A DNA stretch of 64,000 nucleotides from Chloroflexota bacterium (GCA_009838965.1 VXQP01000084.1:79819-143818), one strand, 5' to 3'. Positions 17,695 through 30,540 are shown, counted from the stretch's first letter. The notes: generated from the letters alone by a model not told the origin. Numbers and translations are program-made.

Positions 17695-20679
17695 AAGACG
17701 AGGCTGCTGCGACCCCTCTTCCGTCGTTATCTGACCCAGCGCACTCTGCGCAGCAGCCAGACGCGCCACCGGAACGCGGAACGGCGATGCACTCACATAG
17801 TTCAGCCCTAACTGGTTGCAGAATGCCACGCTCCGCGGGTCGCCGCCGTGCTCGCCACAGATGCCGATGGGGAAGTCAGGGTCAACCTCGCGTGCCGCCT
17901 CGGTCGCCATCCGCATCAGTCTCCCCACGCCACGCGTATCGAGCGTGTTGAACGGGTTGCGCGGGAGTATCTCCGTCTCGACGTAGTGGTTCAGGAACTT
18001 GCTCTCCGCGTCGTCCCGGCTGAACGCGAACGTCATCTGCGTCAGGTCGTTCGAGCCGAACGAGAAGAACTCCGCCTCGGAGGCCACTTCGTCCGCCGTC
18101 AGCGCCGCCCGGGGCACCTCGATCATCGTCCCGAACAGGTACGTCACGTATATCCCCAGCGCCTCGCGCGTCTTGCTGGCGACCGCTCGCAGGCGGGGCC
18201 GGAGCCACTTCAGTTCGTTCACGTGCGAGACGATGGGGATCATGATCTCCGCTCGCACCGGAGAGCCTTCCTCGGCCAGGCGGCAACCCGCGGTTACGAT
18301 GGCCCGCACCTGCATCTCGTATATCTCCGGCATCGTCAGGCCCACACGGCAACCACGGTGTCCCAGCATCGGGTTCGACTCCCGCAGGTGCGCTACGAGC
18401 TCAAGCGCTCGCTCCTTCTCCTCCAACTCCGCCCGCAACGCCACTTCATCTTCCTGCTGGGGGAGAGACACCCGCTCCGAGAGCCAGTCCATCATGCGCT
18501 TGCCAACTGCGAGCTTCTCCAACTCGGATGCAGAGCGGTTGACGAGGTCGCGGCCCTTGTTCAGCCACGCATCCACCCGGTTGTCGCCCTCGATGCGGCG
18601 TGTCAGTTCCCCCACCTCCTGCACGAGCTCCCCGTAGTCCGGCAGGAACTCGTGCAGCGGCGCGTCTAGCAGGCGAATCACCACCGGGAGGCCTTCCATC
18701 GCCTTGAAGATCCCGTAGAAGTCCTCGGTCTGGAAGCGCTCGAGTTCGGCCAGCTCCGTGTGGAAGCCCTGCACCGCCTCGGACGAGTCGCAGCGCGCCT
18801 TCGCCTCCTCGAGCCGGTGCCGCATAGCTTCACGTTCGGAAGCGGGCGCGTTCTCCAGCGCCTCTTCCAGTTCGCTCACCCGGCGTATCAATTGTGACGC
18901 CTCCGGCCCGATCGCCAGCAGACGTCTGATATGCCTCAGGCGCTCCTCCGCGAAGAACATATGCTCCGTCCGGCACAGGCCGATACCTTCGGCGCCGTTC
19001 GCGCGGGCGCGATGCGCGTCCTCGGGGGTGTCCGCGTTCGCCCACACCTGCAACCGGCGGACCCCGTCCGCCCAGCCGAGCAACGTGTTCAACTCAGCCA
19101 GTTCATCCGGCCTTGGGGCAACTGCCGCAACGTCGCCGACGAATATCTCGCCCGTTGCGCCGTCGAGGCTGATGACGTCTCCTTCAGAGATGGACTTTCC
19201 GCGCGCCGTGGCCCGCCCGTCAGCCTCGAAGCGCAACTCCTCGCACCCGACTACGCACGGCTTGCCCAGCCCTCGTGTGACGACCGCTGCGTGGCTCGTC
19301 ATCCCGCCCCGGCTCGTGAGCACCCCGTTCGACTTGATGATGCCGTGCACGTCGTCCGGGCTCGTCTCCTGGCGTACCAGGATCACCCGCTGGCCGGCTT
19401 CCGCGACCGCCGCAACCCGGTCCGGGTCCATCACAACAACGCCGGATGCCGCCCCGGGAGATGCACCGACCCCTTCCGCCAGCAAACGCCCTTCCTTGAT
19501 CGCCGCCGCTTTGGCCTCGGCCACGAAGTGCGGCATCAGGACAGCCGAGACTTCTCCCGCCTCCACGCGCCCGAGCGCCTGCTCCTGAGTGAGCACGCCC
19601 TCCCCCGCAAGTTCCACCGCTATCCGCACGGCCGCTGACGCCGTCCGCTTGGCGGAGCGCGTCTGCAAGATGTACAGCTTTCCGCGCTCCACCGTGAACT
19701 CGATGTCCTGCACGTCCTTGTAGTGTGATTCCAGCTGGCGCGCCGTTTCGTCTATCTGGCGGTATATCTCCGGCCACGCCGTGCGCAGGGCTTGGATGCG
19801 CTGGGGAGTGCGTATGCCCGCGACCACGTCTTCGCCCTGCGCGTTCGGCAGGAACTCGCCGTACAGCCCGCGCTCGCCGCTGCCGGGGTTGCGGGAGAAG
19901 AGTACGCCGGTGCCGCTGTCATCTCCCAGGTTGCCGAACACCATCGCCATGATGATGCACGCGGTGCCCATGTCATGGGAGATGCCCTGGAACTCGCGGT
20001 ACGTAATGGCGCGCGGGTTGTTCCAGGAGTTGAACACCGCCTCCACCGCCGCCTTCAGCAGCACCCAGGGATCGTCCGAGAGCGGCTCGCCGGTCGCCTC
20101 CTGGATGATTCCCTTGAACTCCCCGATGAGATCCTGCAGCGCGTCCGGCTGCAGTTCGTAGTCGAACTCTGCGCCTGCGCGCTCCTTCGCTGCTTCCAGC
20201 ACTGTTTCAAAGCGGGCCTTGGGGATGCCCAGCACCACGTCGCCGAAGCCCTGGATCAGCCGGCGGAAGGCATCCAGCGCGGGGCGCTCGTCGCCCATCA
20301 TCTTCGCCAGCCCTCCCACCGTGGCGTCCGTCACACCCATGTTGAGGATGGTGTCCATCATCCCCGGCATGGAGACCGGTGCGCCCGAACGGACCGAGAC
20401 TACCAAGGGATTGCCCGCGTCTCCGAACCGGCGTCCTGTCTGCTCCTCCAGCACGTGAACGTGCCGGACGATCTCTTCCCACAGGCCGTCTGGAAGGCGC
20501 CGCCCCTGCCGGAAATACTCCAGCGAAGTCTCTGTCGTGATTACGAATCCCGGAGGCACCGGAACGCCGATGCGGGCCATCTCGCTCGCATGCGCTCCCT
20601 TCCCCCCGAGAAGACTCACCATGTCCGCGCCGCCTTCCGCGAGGCGGTACACCATCTTCCCGGACACCGTCGCCGTCAT
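17689..20679 (-). CDS. ppdK: pyruvate, phosphate dikinase with a C-terminal insertion
   Basis: Interconverts pyruvate, ATP and phosphate with PEP, AMP and PPi. The N-terminal ATP-grasp domain has GGKGAHASEM and SVRSGAPVSMPGMMDT; the phosphohistidine is H463 in GGMTSHAAVV; the PEP/pyruvate barrel contains RLLDAPLHEFLP, NPMLGHRGCR and the acid-base C941 in PIGICGEHGG. At 996 residues it is over 100 longer than usual. The extra sequence lies between about 600 and 770: charged, helix-rich segments around RRVSELEEALENA and WLNKGRDLVNRSASELEKL. The phosphohistidine position is near normal while the Cys is shifted by about 110. Confidence 0.96.
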   Translation of the reverse strand: MTATVSGKMVYRLAEGGADMVSLLGGKGAHASEMARIGVPVPPGFVITTETSLEYFRQGRRLPDGLWEEIVRHVHVLEEQTGRRFGDAGNPLVVSVRSGAPVSMPGMMDTILNMGVTDATVGGLAKMMGDERPALDAFRRLIQGFGDVVLGIPKARFETVLEAAKERAGAEFDYELQPDALQDLIGEFKGIIQEATGEPLSDDPWVLLKAAVEAVFNSWNNPRAITYREFQGISHDMGTACIIMAMVFGNLGDDSGTGVLFSRNPGSGERGLYGEFLPNAQGEDVVAGIRTPQRIQALRTAWPEIYRQIDETARQLESHYKDVQDIEFTVERGKLYILQTRSAKRTASAAVRIAVELAGEGVLTQEQALGRVEAGEVSAVLMPHFVAEAKAAAIKEGRLLAEGVGASPGAASGVVVMDPDRVAAVAEAGQRVILVRQETSPDDVHGIIKSNGVLTSRGGMTSHAAVVTRGLGKPCVVGCEELRFEADGRATARGKSISEGDVISLDGATGEIFVGDVAAVAPRPDELAELNTLLGWADGVRRLQVWANADTPEDAHRARANGAEGIGLCRTEHMFFAEERLRHIRRLLAIGPEASQLIRRVSELEEALENAPASEREAMRHRLEEAKARCDSSEAVQGFHTELAELERFQTEDFYGIFKAMEGLPVVIRLLDAPLHEFLPDYGELVQEVGELTRRIEGDNRVDAWLNKGRDLVNRSASELEKLAVGKRMMDWLSERVSLPQQEDEVALRAELEEKERALELVAHLRESNPMLGHRGCRVGLTMPEIYEMQVRAIVTAGCRLAEEGSPVRAEIMIPIVSHVNELKWLRPRLRAVASKTREALGIYVTYLFGTMIEVPRAALTADEVASEAEFFSFGSNDLTQMTFAFSRDDAESKFLNHYVETEILPRNPFNTLDTRGVGRLMRMATEAAREVDPDFPIGICGEHGGDPRSVAFCNQLGLNYVSASPFRVPVARLAAAQSALGQITTEEGSQQPRLL

Positions 20680-20769
20680 TTACCGAAACCCCCATGCAAC
20701 CGGCCCGAGAGTATGCGGCTCCCGCCGGTCACGCCAACGTTCGATGCTAGCACAAGGCCGTCGGCCGGT

Positions 20770-21450
20770 CTACGCGTGCTCCCGTTCCCCGTCATCCTCC
20801 ACGCCCTCCGCGTACACCCCCCGATACGCCGGAGGAAGCAGTCCCGCGATGCGGTTCATCACTTGGCCCGTCACTGCCTGCAACTGCGCCCTGTCGACGC
20901 GGCCTTCCGCACGCGGGAGTGTGAACGGCTCACCTATCGTCACGCGTAACCGCTGGAAGTGAAAGGCGATGCAGAACATGCCCCGGATACGCTCTGTTCC
21001 TGTGATTCCGACCGGCAGGACAGGCGCGCCCGACGACAGCGCAAGGTACGCCAGCCCGTCAGTCGCCTTGCGCAACGCGCGGGGGCTGCGCGTTCCCTCT
21101 GGGAAGATGAGCAGCGCCTTGCCACTGTTCAGCGTTCCCTGCGCCCACCTCAGCGCGTCCATGTCGCGACCGTCGCGGTCCACCGGGTAGACATGCACAG
21201 CACGAAGCAGGTACGAGATCACGGGCCCCCAGAACAGCGAGCGCTTCGCCATGAAGAAGACCGGGCGTGGGACCGCGTACACCATCACCGGCGGGTCAGC
21301 GTTGCTCTGATGGTTCGCCACTATGATGAGCGGACCGGTCCGGGGAACGTGCTCCTGCCCCGTAACTCTGATGCTCCCGAACGTCGGGATGAAGATACGG
21401 GAGAGAACACGTCCCAGCCGGTACCAGCAATCGAACGGAGAGCCTGTCAC
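20770..21450 (-). CDS. plsC: 1-acyl-sn-glycerol-3-phosphate acyltransferase
   Basis: Acylates lysophosphatidic acid at position 2 to form phosphatidic acid at the membrane. The 226 residues hold the catalytic H(X)4D motif NHQSNAD (H47, D52) and the acceptor-binding FPEGTRS at 116-122. A hydrophobic N-terminal stretch and a GVPVLPVGITG-like strand (SGAPVLPVGITG) fit the PlsC fold. Its start overlaps the stop of cmk by four bases (ATGA), an arrangement common in bacteria. Confidence 0.92.
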   Translation of the reverse strand: MTGSPFDCWYRLGRVLSRIFIPTFGSIRVTGQEHVPRTGPLIIVANHQSNADPPVMVYAVPRPVFFMAKRSLFWGPVISYLLRAVHVYPVDRDGRDMDALRWAQGTLNSGKALLIFPEGTRSPRALRKATDGLAYLALSSGAPVLPVGITGTERIRGMFCIAFHFQRLRVTIGEPFTLPRAEGRVDRAQLQAVTGQVMNRIAGLLPPAYRGVYAEGVEDDGEREHA

Positions 21451-22115
21451 TCGGCCTCCTTCGTCCCCAGCGCGCCAAGCAGGAGCTCCACGACGTCCGC
21501 GACCTCCAACCCGTCCGTCACGATATGCAGGGCGTCGTCCGCAACGCGCAACGGCGAGTCCTCTCGCCCGGAGTCGATCGCATCGCGCATCCTCAGGTTC
21601 CCCAGCACTTCGTCCTCGGAACGTGCCTGTGCCGTCTCCGCCAGTTCCTTACTTCGCCGGCGCGCACGCTCCTCCGGCGACGCGTCCAGGTACACCTTCG
21701 CAGCATCCGGGAGCACGTGCGTCCCGATGTCGCGCCCCACCATTACGACATCGCCCCCTTCCGCAGTAGCACGCTGCTGCGCGACCATGGCCCTGCGGAC
21801 GCCGCCCACCTTCGCGACCGGAGACACGGCCGCATCAACCTCGGGGGCACGCAGGCGGGAGGTAACGTCGACGTCGTCAACCAACACGCTCAGGCCCCCG
21901 TCGCCGATGCGTACGGCCATCGCCTCGGCGAGTCTCGAGAGCGCGGCCTCGTCGTCGAGCGGCGTCGCCGTATCGAGCGCGGCGATGGTGATGGCGCGGT
22001 AGTAGACGCCCGTGTCCACGAACGCGTAGCCCAACCGGCGCGCCAGCTCTCGGCCAACGGTCGTCTTACCGGAGGCAACAGGCCCGTCAATCGCAATGAC
22101 AGAGGGGTACAGCAC
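21447..22115 (-). CDS. cmk: cytidylate kinase
   Basis: Phosphorylates CMP and dCMP with ATP. The P-loop GPVASGKTT lies near residue 9, followed by the DTGVYYRA NMP-binding segment and the VGRDIGTHVLPDA and KVYLDASPEERARRR lid motifs typical of Cmk. The GTG at 22115 gives MLYPSVIAIDGP and 222 residues; the open frame reaches 22157 but that adds an unlikely N-terminus. No clear ribosome-binding site is seen for either start. It overlaps plsC by four bases. Confidence 0.94.
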   Translation of the reverse strand: MLYPSVIAIDGPVASGKTTVGRELARRLGYAFVDTGVYYRAITIAALDTATPLDDEAALSRLAEAMAVRIGDGGLSVLVDDVDVTSRLRAPEVDAAVSPVAKVGGVRRAMVAQQRATAEGGDVVMVGRDIGTHVLPDAAKVYLDASPEERARRRSKELAETAQARSEDEVLGNLRMRDAIDSGREDSPLRVADDALHIVTDGLEVADVVELLLGALGTKEAE

Positions 22116-22178
22116 GGGGAAAATAGTACAGTGGGCGGCAAGTGGGCGCACAACCACCCACAGGCGTGCAGCCCAACT

Positions 22179-22190
22179 ACAATATATTGT
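22179..22190. promoter_or_regulatory. AT-rich perfect palindrome upstream of the gyrB promoter
   Basis: ACAATATATTGT is a 12-base perfect palindrome in otherwise GC-rich DNA, ending ten bases before the gyrB -35 box. It could be an operator, an UP-like element or a supercoiling-sensitive site. Confidence 0.4.
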
Positions 22191-22199
22191 GCTTTACCT

Positions 22200-22228
22200 T
22201 TGACCGAATTATCGCTATCTGGTAGAAT
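22200..22228 (+). promoter_or_regulatory. predicted gyrB promoter
   Basis: TTGACC (22200-22205), a 17-base spacer and TAGAAT (22223-22228). The predicted start near 22235 leaves a leader of about 60 bases before the gyrB ATG. Confidence 0.75.
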
Positions 22229-22289
22229 TGGAGTGCTACGCACGCCTGCGGGACACGCACGCACTACCCCGCAGCCACGGGAGCCTTGA

Positions 22290-24704
<2,415 letters not shown>

Positions 24705-24719
24705 CCCGCGCCGGGCACG

Positions 24720-25292
24720 TCACGCAACGCCGACACGCCCCTCGTCGTCCCCCACCAGGATCGTGTGGAACGCGTACCCGTCGGCCAGCAGCCGCTCGCT
24801 GCCCCCCTGTCTGCGGTCGAGGATGCACCCCACCAGCACAACCTCGTGCCCTGCTGCTTCCGCAGCCTCGATCGCCATGTAGAGCGACCCCGCCGTCGAG
24901 CACGCGTCGTCCACTATCGCCACCCGGGCGCCCTCGGGCAGTGGGCCCTCCACCGCCTTTCCTGCGCCATGGTCCTTCGCCTCCTTGCGTACGAAGAAGC
25001 CGGGGATCGGCTCGCCGCCGTCCTGACCGCTCAGCATCGCGATCTCGGTCACCATCGGCACCGCTGCCACCGCCGGGCCTCCCACCGCCACTGCGCCCGA
25101 CTCCCGGATCGCCGGCAACAGCGCACGCGCCACGAGGTTCGCCCCTCTCGGGGAGAGCGTCAGCAGACGGCCGTCGAAGTAGTACGAGCTCGTCTGACCG
25201 GATGCCAGCACGAACTCCCCGTAGAGGAGCGCATCCAACTCCCTCGCCAGCTCCAGGATCTCTTCCGCCAGTCTGCTTTCCGTCTGCGTCAT
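24720..25292 (-). CDS. pyrE: orotate phosphoribosyltransferase
   Basis: Makes orotidine 5'-phosphate from orotate and PRPP. The ATG at 25292 gives 190 residues. The flexible-loop Lys/His segment FFVRKEAKDHG lies at 99-109, and the PRPP-binding motif VAIVDDACSTAGS at 124-136 (usually V-E-D-V-x-T-T-G). GEFVLASGQTSSYYFDGR near the N-terminus is typical. The upstream open frame overlaps nadD and is not part of the protein. Its start overlaps the nadD stop by four bases; its end converges on gyrB. Confidence 0.94.
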   Translation of the reverse strand: MTQTESRLAEEILELARELDALLYGEFVLASGQTSSYYFDGRLLTLSPRGANLVARALLPAIRESGAVAVGGPAVAAVPMVTEIAMLSGQDGGEPIPGFFVRKEAKDHGAGKAVEGPLPEGARVAIVDDACSTAGSLYMAIEAAEAAGHEVVLVGCILDRRQGGSERLLADGYAFHTILVGDDEGRVGVA

Positions 25293-25930
25293 GCCGTGTC
25301 TCCTCCCGCAAGGGCGATCGTCTCTCGTGCTCCCCGGTACAGGTGGTGCTGCTCGATATAGTCGCCGACCGCGTCCGGCACGAGGTAGCGCACCGGCTCG
25401 CCCAGGCTCATCCGGCGACGGAGTTCCGTCCCGCTGATCTCGATGAGCGGCATGTGCACGACCATCACCCGCTCCGCCGCCGCGGGATCTATCGCCGTAA
25501 GGGCATCGAGGTCCACCGTCCCGTGCCCGGGGCGTAACGCAACCACCAGCCGCACCTGCTCTAGGATGCGCTTCGGTTCCTTCCAACGCGGCATCGTGTG
25601 CAGCGTGTCCGCGCCCATGATGAACAGCAGCTCGTCGTCGGTCATCGGGCCGGCGCGGAGCGCGTCCAGGGTGTCCACGGTGTACGTCTCGCCAGGCCTG
25701 TCCATCTCGATGGTCGACAACTGGAACGCCGGGTTCCCCGCTATCGCCAGCTCCACCATCGCGCGCCGATGCTCGCCGGAGGTGATCGGCTCGTCGCGCT
25801 TCATCCACGGGAGTCCGGTCGGGATAAACCAGACCTCGTCCAGTCCCAGGCGCCAAAGCACCTCCTGCGCGAGGATGAGGTGCCCGGTGTGCACCGGATC
25901 GAACGTTCCGCCGAGGATGCCCCTGCGCAC
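25289..25930 (-). CDS. nadD: nicotinate-nucleotide adenylyltransferase
   Basis: Adenylates nicotinate mononucleotide in NAD synthesis. The 213 residues begin MRRGILGGTFDPVHTGHL with the GGTFDPxHxGH nucleotide-binding motif. FIMGADTLHTMPRWKEP and the C-terminal ISGTELRRR motif (ISxTxxR) are both present. It lies three bases after obgE and overlaps pyrE. The obg-nadD neighbourhood is common in bacteria; rsfS, often next to nadD, is not here. Confidence 0.95.
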   Translation of the reverse strand: MRRGILGGTFDPVHTGHLILAQEVLWRLGLDEVWFIPTGLPWMKRDEPITSGEHRRAMVELAIAGNPAFQLSTIEMDRPGETYTVDTLDALRAGPMTDDELLFIMGADTLHTMPRWKEPKRILEQVRLVVALRPGHGTVDLDALTAIDPAAAERVMVVHMPLIEISGTELRRRMSLGEPVRYLVPDAVGDYIEQHHLYRGARETIALAGGDTA

Positions 25931-25933
25931 GTG

Positions 25934-27193
<1,260 letters not shown>

Positions 27194-27292
27194 CTAATAA
27201 GTATAAGTAGATAAGAACGTCGTCGCCGGTGGAGAGGAAGCCTGCGGGGAGAGCGACGGGGAGAGAGGGCTCTCCGGGGCGTAATAGTGCGC

Positions 27293-28729
27293 TCAAGCGG
27301 GTGTGGAGAGTTCCTCTGGAGGGTCGTTGGATGTGAGGGCTGTGCGGATGGTGGCGATTGCTGTGGATGTGGCCGTGTCGTCTTGCAGCCGCTCCGAGGT
27401 TCGGCGGAGGCCGTAGAGGATAGTTGTTCGCTCTCTTCCCCCGAGCTTGGCGCCGATTTCCTCAGCTGAGAGTCCGAGTAGTGTGTGCAGCAGGTGCATG
27501 GCGACCTGCCGTGCCGTGGATGCTTCCCGGTCGCGCCGCGGGCCCTCAAGGGTGGCGACGGGCACTCCGTAGTAGCGCGCAACTGCGGCGAGTGTTGAAT
27601 CCGGGGAGATTGGGGCAAGCCTTGTGGAGAAGTGTCCGGCGAGCGCTTGCCGTGCGAGGTGGGGGGTGATACTGCGGCCGGTGAGATCGGCCAGTGCAAG
27701 GAGCCGGGTGAATGCTCCCTTCAGCACGTGCCCGTTGGCATCGAGCCGTTCAGCGATGAAGGCTTGTACGTCGATGCTGAGGGTTACGCCTGCCGCTTCG
27801 GCGAAGGCCGCCAGCAGGTTGGCGCGTGATTCCAATCCGGGTGGATCGAGGTCCGCTTGGAGTCCTGCCGCGAGGCGTGATTGCAGCCGTTTCTCTACGG
27901 CGATGGAGAGCGCAGGACGCTCGCTCGCCAGTACGATTTGGCTGCCGCGGCTTCGCAGTGCGTCGAGCGTGTGTAGGAGGCCGTCGAGGATGCGGGCGCT
28001 TTTACCTTCGAATCCATGCACGTCGTCGAGGAGGAAGACATCCGCTGCCCAGAAGCGGTTGCGGAATGCCTTGGTGCGCTTCTCCCGCATGGCGGCGAGG
28101 TAAGCGTTCGTGAACTCCTCCGCAGTGGTGTACTCGACGGAGAGCCCCGCGTTGTGCGCGTGATGCCCGATCGCGTGCAGCAGGTGCGTCTTTCCCAGCC
28201 CCACACCGCCGTAGACGAACAGCGGGTTATAGGCTGATCCCGGCGCCCGCGCGATGGCGAGCGCAGCAGCATGAGCGAGCTGGTTCTCCGGCAGAGCGAC
28301 GAACGAATCGAAGGTCTCCAGCGACGAGAGCGTTGGGTTGACCGGGCGGGTGGGAGCAGGAGCAACGGGCTCTGCGCCGGACACCTGCGTCGGGATACTG
28401 CCTTGCAGAACGAACCGCACGTTGACGGGGCGCGAGGCCAGGGAAGAGGTCGTGGTGTCCGCCAGCCCCTGCATCCGGCCTTCCAGCCACGCGACAGCGA
28501 AGGCGGTAGGGGCCGATACGGTCAGGGTGTCGTCTGCGAGGCGTTCGCCGCTCGTGCCCGCCAGCCAGGTGTCAAAGGTCGCCTTGGGCGTCTGCAGTTG
28601 CAGTCGGCCAAGGACGGCGTCCCATAGGCGGCGTGCTGAACTATCCGTCAAGAGCGGCGATCCTTCCCGGGGCTGGGTGTTGAACCGGCGGGTGGACTGC
28701 AGGACTCTATGGGGAGAAGAGCGTGGCAC
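27293..28729 (-). CDS. dnaA: chromosomal replication initiator DnaA, divergent
   Basis: Domain I (LWDAVLGRLQLQTPKATFDTWL), a Pro-rich linker, the AAA+ domain with Walker A GGVGLGKTH (174-182) and Walker B VFLLDD (231-236), and a C-terminal helix-turn-helix domain IV are all present in 478 residues. It departs from the family: the usual IDDIQFLAGK is LDDVHGFEGK, and the signature GGRDHTTVLHA is GGRERTTILYG. The Asp and His that read the DnaA box are therefore Glu and Arg. A TTG at 28651 with AAGGA upstream is an alternative start (452 residues). A paralogue of the main DnaA is possible. Confidence 0.85.
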   Translation of the reverse strand: MPRSSPHRVLQSTRRFNTQPREGSPLLTDSSARRLWDAVLGRLQLQTPKATFDTWLAGTSGERLADDTLTVSAPTAFAVAWLEGRMQGLADTTTSSLASRPVNVRFVLQGSIPTQVSGAEPVAPAPTRPVNPTLSSLETFDSFVALPENQLAHAAALAIARAPGSAYNPLFVYGGVGLGKTHLLHAIGHHAHNAGLSVEYTTAEEFTNAYLAAMREKRTKAFRNRFWAADVFLLDDVHGFEGKSARILDGLLHTLDALRSRGSQIVLASERPALSIAVEKRLQSRLAAGLQADLDPPGLESRANLLAAFAEAAGVTLSIDVQAFIAERLDANGHVLKGAFTRLLALADLTGRSITPHLARQALAGHFSTRLAPISPDSTLAAVARYYGVPVATLEGPRRDREASTARQVAMHLLHTLLGLSAEEIGAKLGGRERTTILYGLRRTSERLQDDTATSTAIATIRTALTSNDPPEELSTPA

Positions 28730-28755
28730 CGTCCGGTAGGTCAGTTCAAACTACC

Positions 28756-28784
28756 ACTATCCCCAGCCTGCGCCGCCTTGTGAA
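28756..28784 (-). promoter_or_regulatory. predicted dnaA promoter
   Basis: TTCACA (28779-28784), a 17-base spacer and GATAGT (28756-28761) on the minus strand. A GATTCC-CGCC-GGAATC inverted repeat (28794-28809) lies just upstream, between the divergent dnaA and fmt genes, and could be an operator. No good TTATCCACA box is seen; CTATCCCCA at 28757-28765 has two mismatches. Confidence 0.55.
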
Positions 28785-28905
28785 AATCGGTGGGATTCCC
28801 GCCGGAATCACTCTTGCAAAAAAGTCCGCGAGCGCGCAACGGCATCATGGCCTAGCCCTCGATTGGCAGCCCGTCACGGCCTGTTAGGCTGCTAACATTA
28901 CTCCT

Positions 28906-29853
28906 ATGGAGCCGGTGCGCGTCGTTTTCATGGGGACCCCCCAACCTGCCGTCGGCTTGCTGGATGCGACTGCCAGGATCGCGGCGGCGAACGGGTGGTC
29001 GGTCGCGGCGGCGTACACTGCGCCGGACAGACCGGCAGGGCGTGGTCGCCGTCTGTCGCCCTCCCCGGTGCGCGAACGGGCGGAAGCGCTGGGCATACCC
29101 GTGCTCACCCCGCAGCGCCTGACGCTGCCCGAAGAACAGGAACGCTTCCGCTCACTGCACGCTGACCTCGTTGTACTGGCGGCCTACGGGCTGCTGCTCC
29201 CCCCACTGTTTCTCTTCGAGCCGTTGCACGGCGCGGTGAACATCCACCCCTCGCTGCTGCCGCGCCACCGGGGCGCTGCGCCGGTCGCAGCGGCGATCCT
29301 CGCCGACGACGCAGAGACCGGCGTGACCCTGATGACCATGAACGAGGGGCTGGATACGGGCCCCACCCTGGCCCGGCGGACCTTCCCTTTGAACGGCGAT
29401 GAGCGCACTCCTGCGCTGACAGAGCGGCTCTTCGCTCTTGGCTGCGAATTGCTCGCCGAAGTGCTCCCTGGCTACGTCGCGGGCGAGGTCGTTCCGGTGC
29501 AGCAGCCCGACGAAGGCGCTACGTACACGCCACGCATGAGTAAAGCCGACGCCATGATCCACTGGCGCGACCCAGCGCTGCTCATTGAGCGCAAGGTGCG
29601 CGCGTATGACCCCTGGCCTGGAACGGCGACTCTCTGGGAGGGTAGGCGGCTCGCCATCACTGACGCAGCAGTGGACGTGGAGGCGGGCATTGCACCAGGT
29701 GCGATAGGGACGCGCGGGGAAGACGTGCTCGTTGGAACAGGCGAAGGAGCCTTGCGGCTGCTCCGGGTGAAGATGGAAGGTCGCCAGGAGATGAGCGCAG
29801 CCGAGTTCCTCCGCGGGCACCCGTCGTTCGGGAGCGCGCGGCTGGGACCCTGA
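28906..29853 (+). CDS. fmt: methionyl-tRNA formyltransferase
   Basis: Formylates initiator Met-tRNA. The 315 residues start MEPVRVVFMGTP, have the catalytic NIHPSLLPRHRGAAP loop near 110-124, and a C-terminal OB-like domain with VRAYDPWPGTATLW. TAACAT at 28893-28898 lies just upstream; a start near 28905 would make the message leaderless, but no -35 supports it. Def, its usual neighbour, is not present. The gene converges on rplY. Confidence 0.95.
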   Translation: MEPVRVVFMGTPQPAVGLLDATARIAAANGWSVAAAYTAPDRPAGRGRRLSPSPVRERAEALGIPVLTPQRLTLPEEQERFRSLHADLVVLAAYGLLLPPLFLFEPLHGAVNIHPSLLPRHRGAAPVAAAILADDAETGVTLMTMNEGLDTGPTLARRTFPLNGDERTPALTERLFALGCELLAEVLPGYVAGEVVPVQQPDEGATYTPRMSKADAMIHWRDPALLIERKVRAYDPWPGTATLWEGRRLAITDAAVDVEAGIAPGAIGTRGEDVLVGTGEGALRLLRVKMEGRQEMSAAEFLRGHPSFGSARLGP

Positions 29854-29863
29854 CGGGCCCGCC

Positions 29864-30520
29864 TTACTCCGAGGAGGCGTCTTCCTCGGACGCTGCGGGT
29901 TCCTCGGTGGCAGCCGGAGCTTCCGCTGCGGCCTCCTCCGCGGCTTCCTCTTCTTCCTCGGAGACGGCCGCGTGCGTGATGATGCGCGCCACGTAAGCGG
30001 CCGGGTCGGTGATCATCGTAACGCCGACGGGCAGCTCCAGGTCGCCCGCATGGATAACCGAGTCGGAGTCGCTGAGAATAGCGAGGTCCACGACGATGGC
30101 GTGCGGGATGTCGGTCGGGAGCGCCTCGACGGCTAGCTCATGCAGGTCCTCGGAAAGGGTCGCGCCTGCTGCGCGGGCGCCGGGCGCCTCTCCTTCGAAG
30201 TGCAACGGTACCGAAGCGTGGATGCGCTGCGTGCGTGACACACGGAGCAGGTCGACGTGCAACAGCCGCTCGCTCACCGGGTGGCGCTGGATGTGCTGGA
30301 CCATGACGAAGTGTTCACCGCCGCCCGTCTGTACCGTCATCGGGCTCGTCTGCCCGACGACTCCCAGTGCGTGAACGAGATCGTAGGTGTCGGACTGCAA
30401 CGAGAGCGACGGACCCCCCGGTCCGTAGACGTGGATGGGGGTGATGCCGGAGCGCCGGAGCGCTTTCACTTTCTTGCCGAGCGCTACGCGCTCCTCTGCC
30501 ACGATCCGTACTTCGTCCAT
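29864..30520 (-). CDS. rplY: 50S ribosomal protein L25 (general stress protein Ctc family)
   Basis: Binds 5S rRNA in the large subunit. The 218 residues match the long TL5/CTC type: an N-terminal L25 domain (about 1-95, with HPVSERLLHVDLLRV) and a second beta domain (VPLHFEGEAPGA, PTDIPHAIVVDL) to about 185. The last 30 residues are almost entirely Glu and Ala, an acidic tail. A short leader with a perfect hairpin and an extended -10 promoter precede it. Confidence 0.95.
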   Translation of the reverse strand: MDEVRIVAEERVALGKKVKALRRSGITPIHVYGPGGPSLSLQSDTYDLVHALGVVGQTSPMTVQTGGGEHFVMVQHIQRHPVSERLLHVDLLRVSRTQRIHASVPLHFEGEAPGARAAGATLSEDLHELAVEALPTDIPHAIVVDLAILSDSDSVIHAGDLELPVGVTMITDPAAYVARIITHAAVSEEEEEAAEEAAAEAPAATEEPAASEEDASSE

Positions 30521-30540
30521 GATGCGCCTTCCATAAACGT

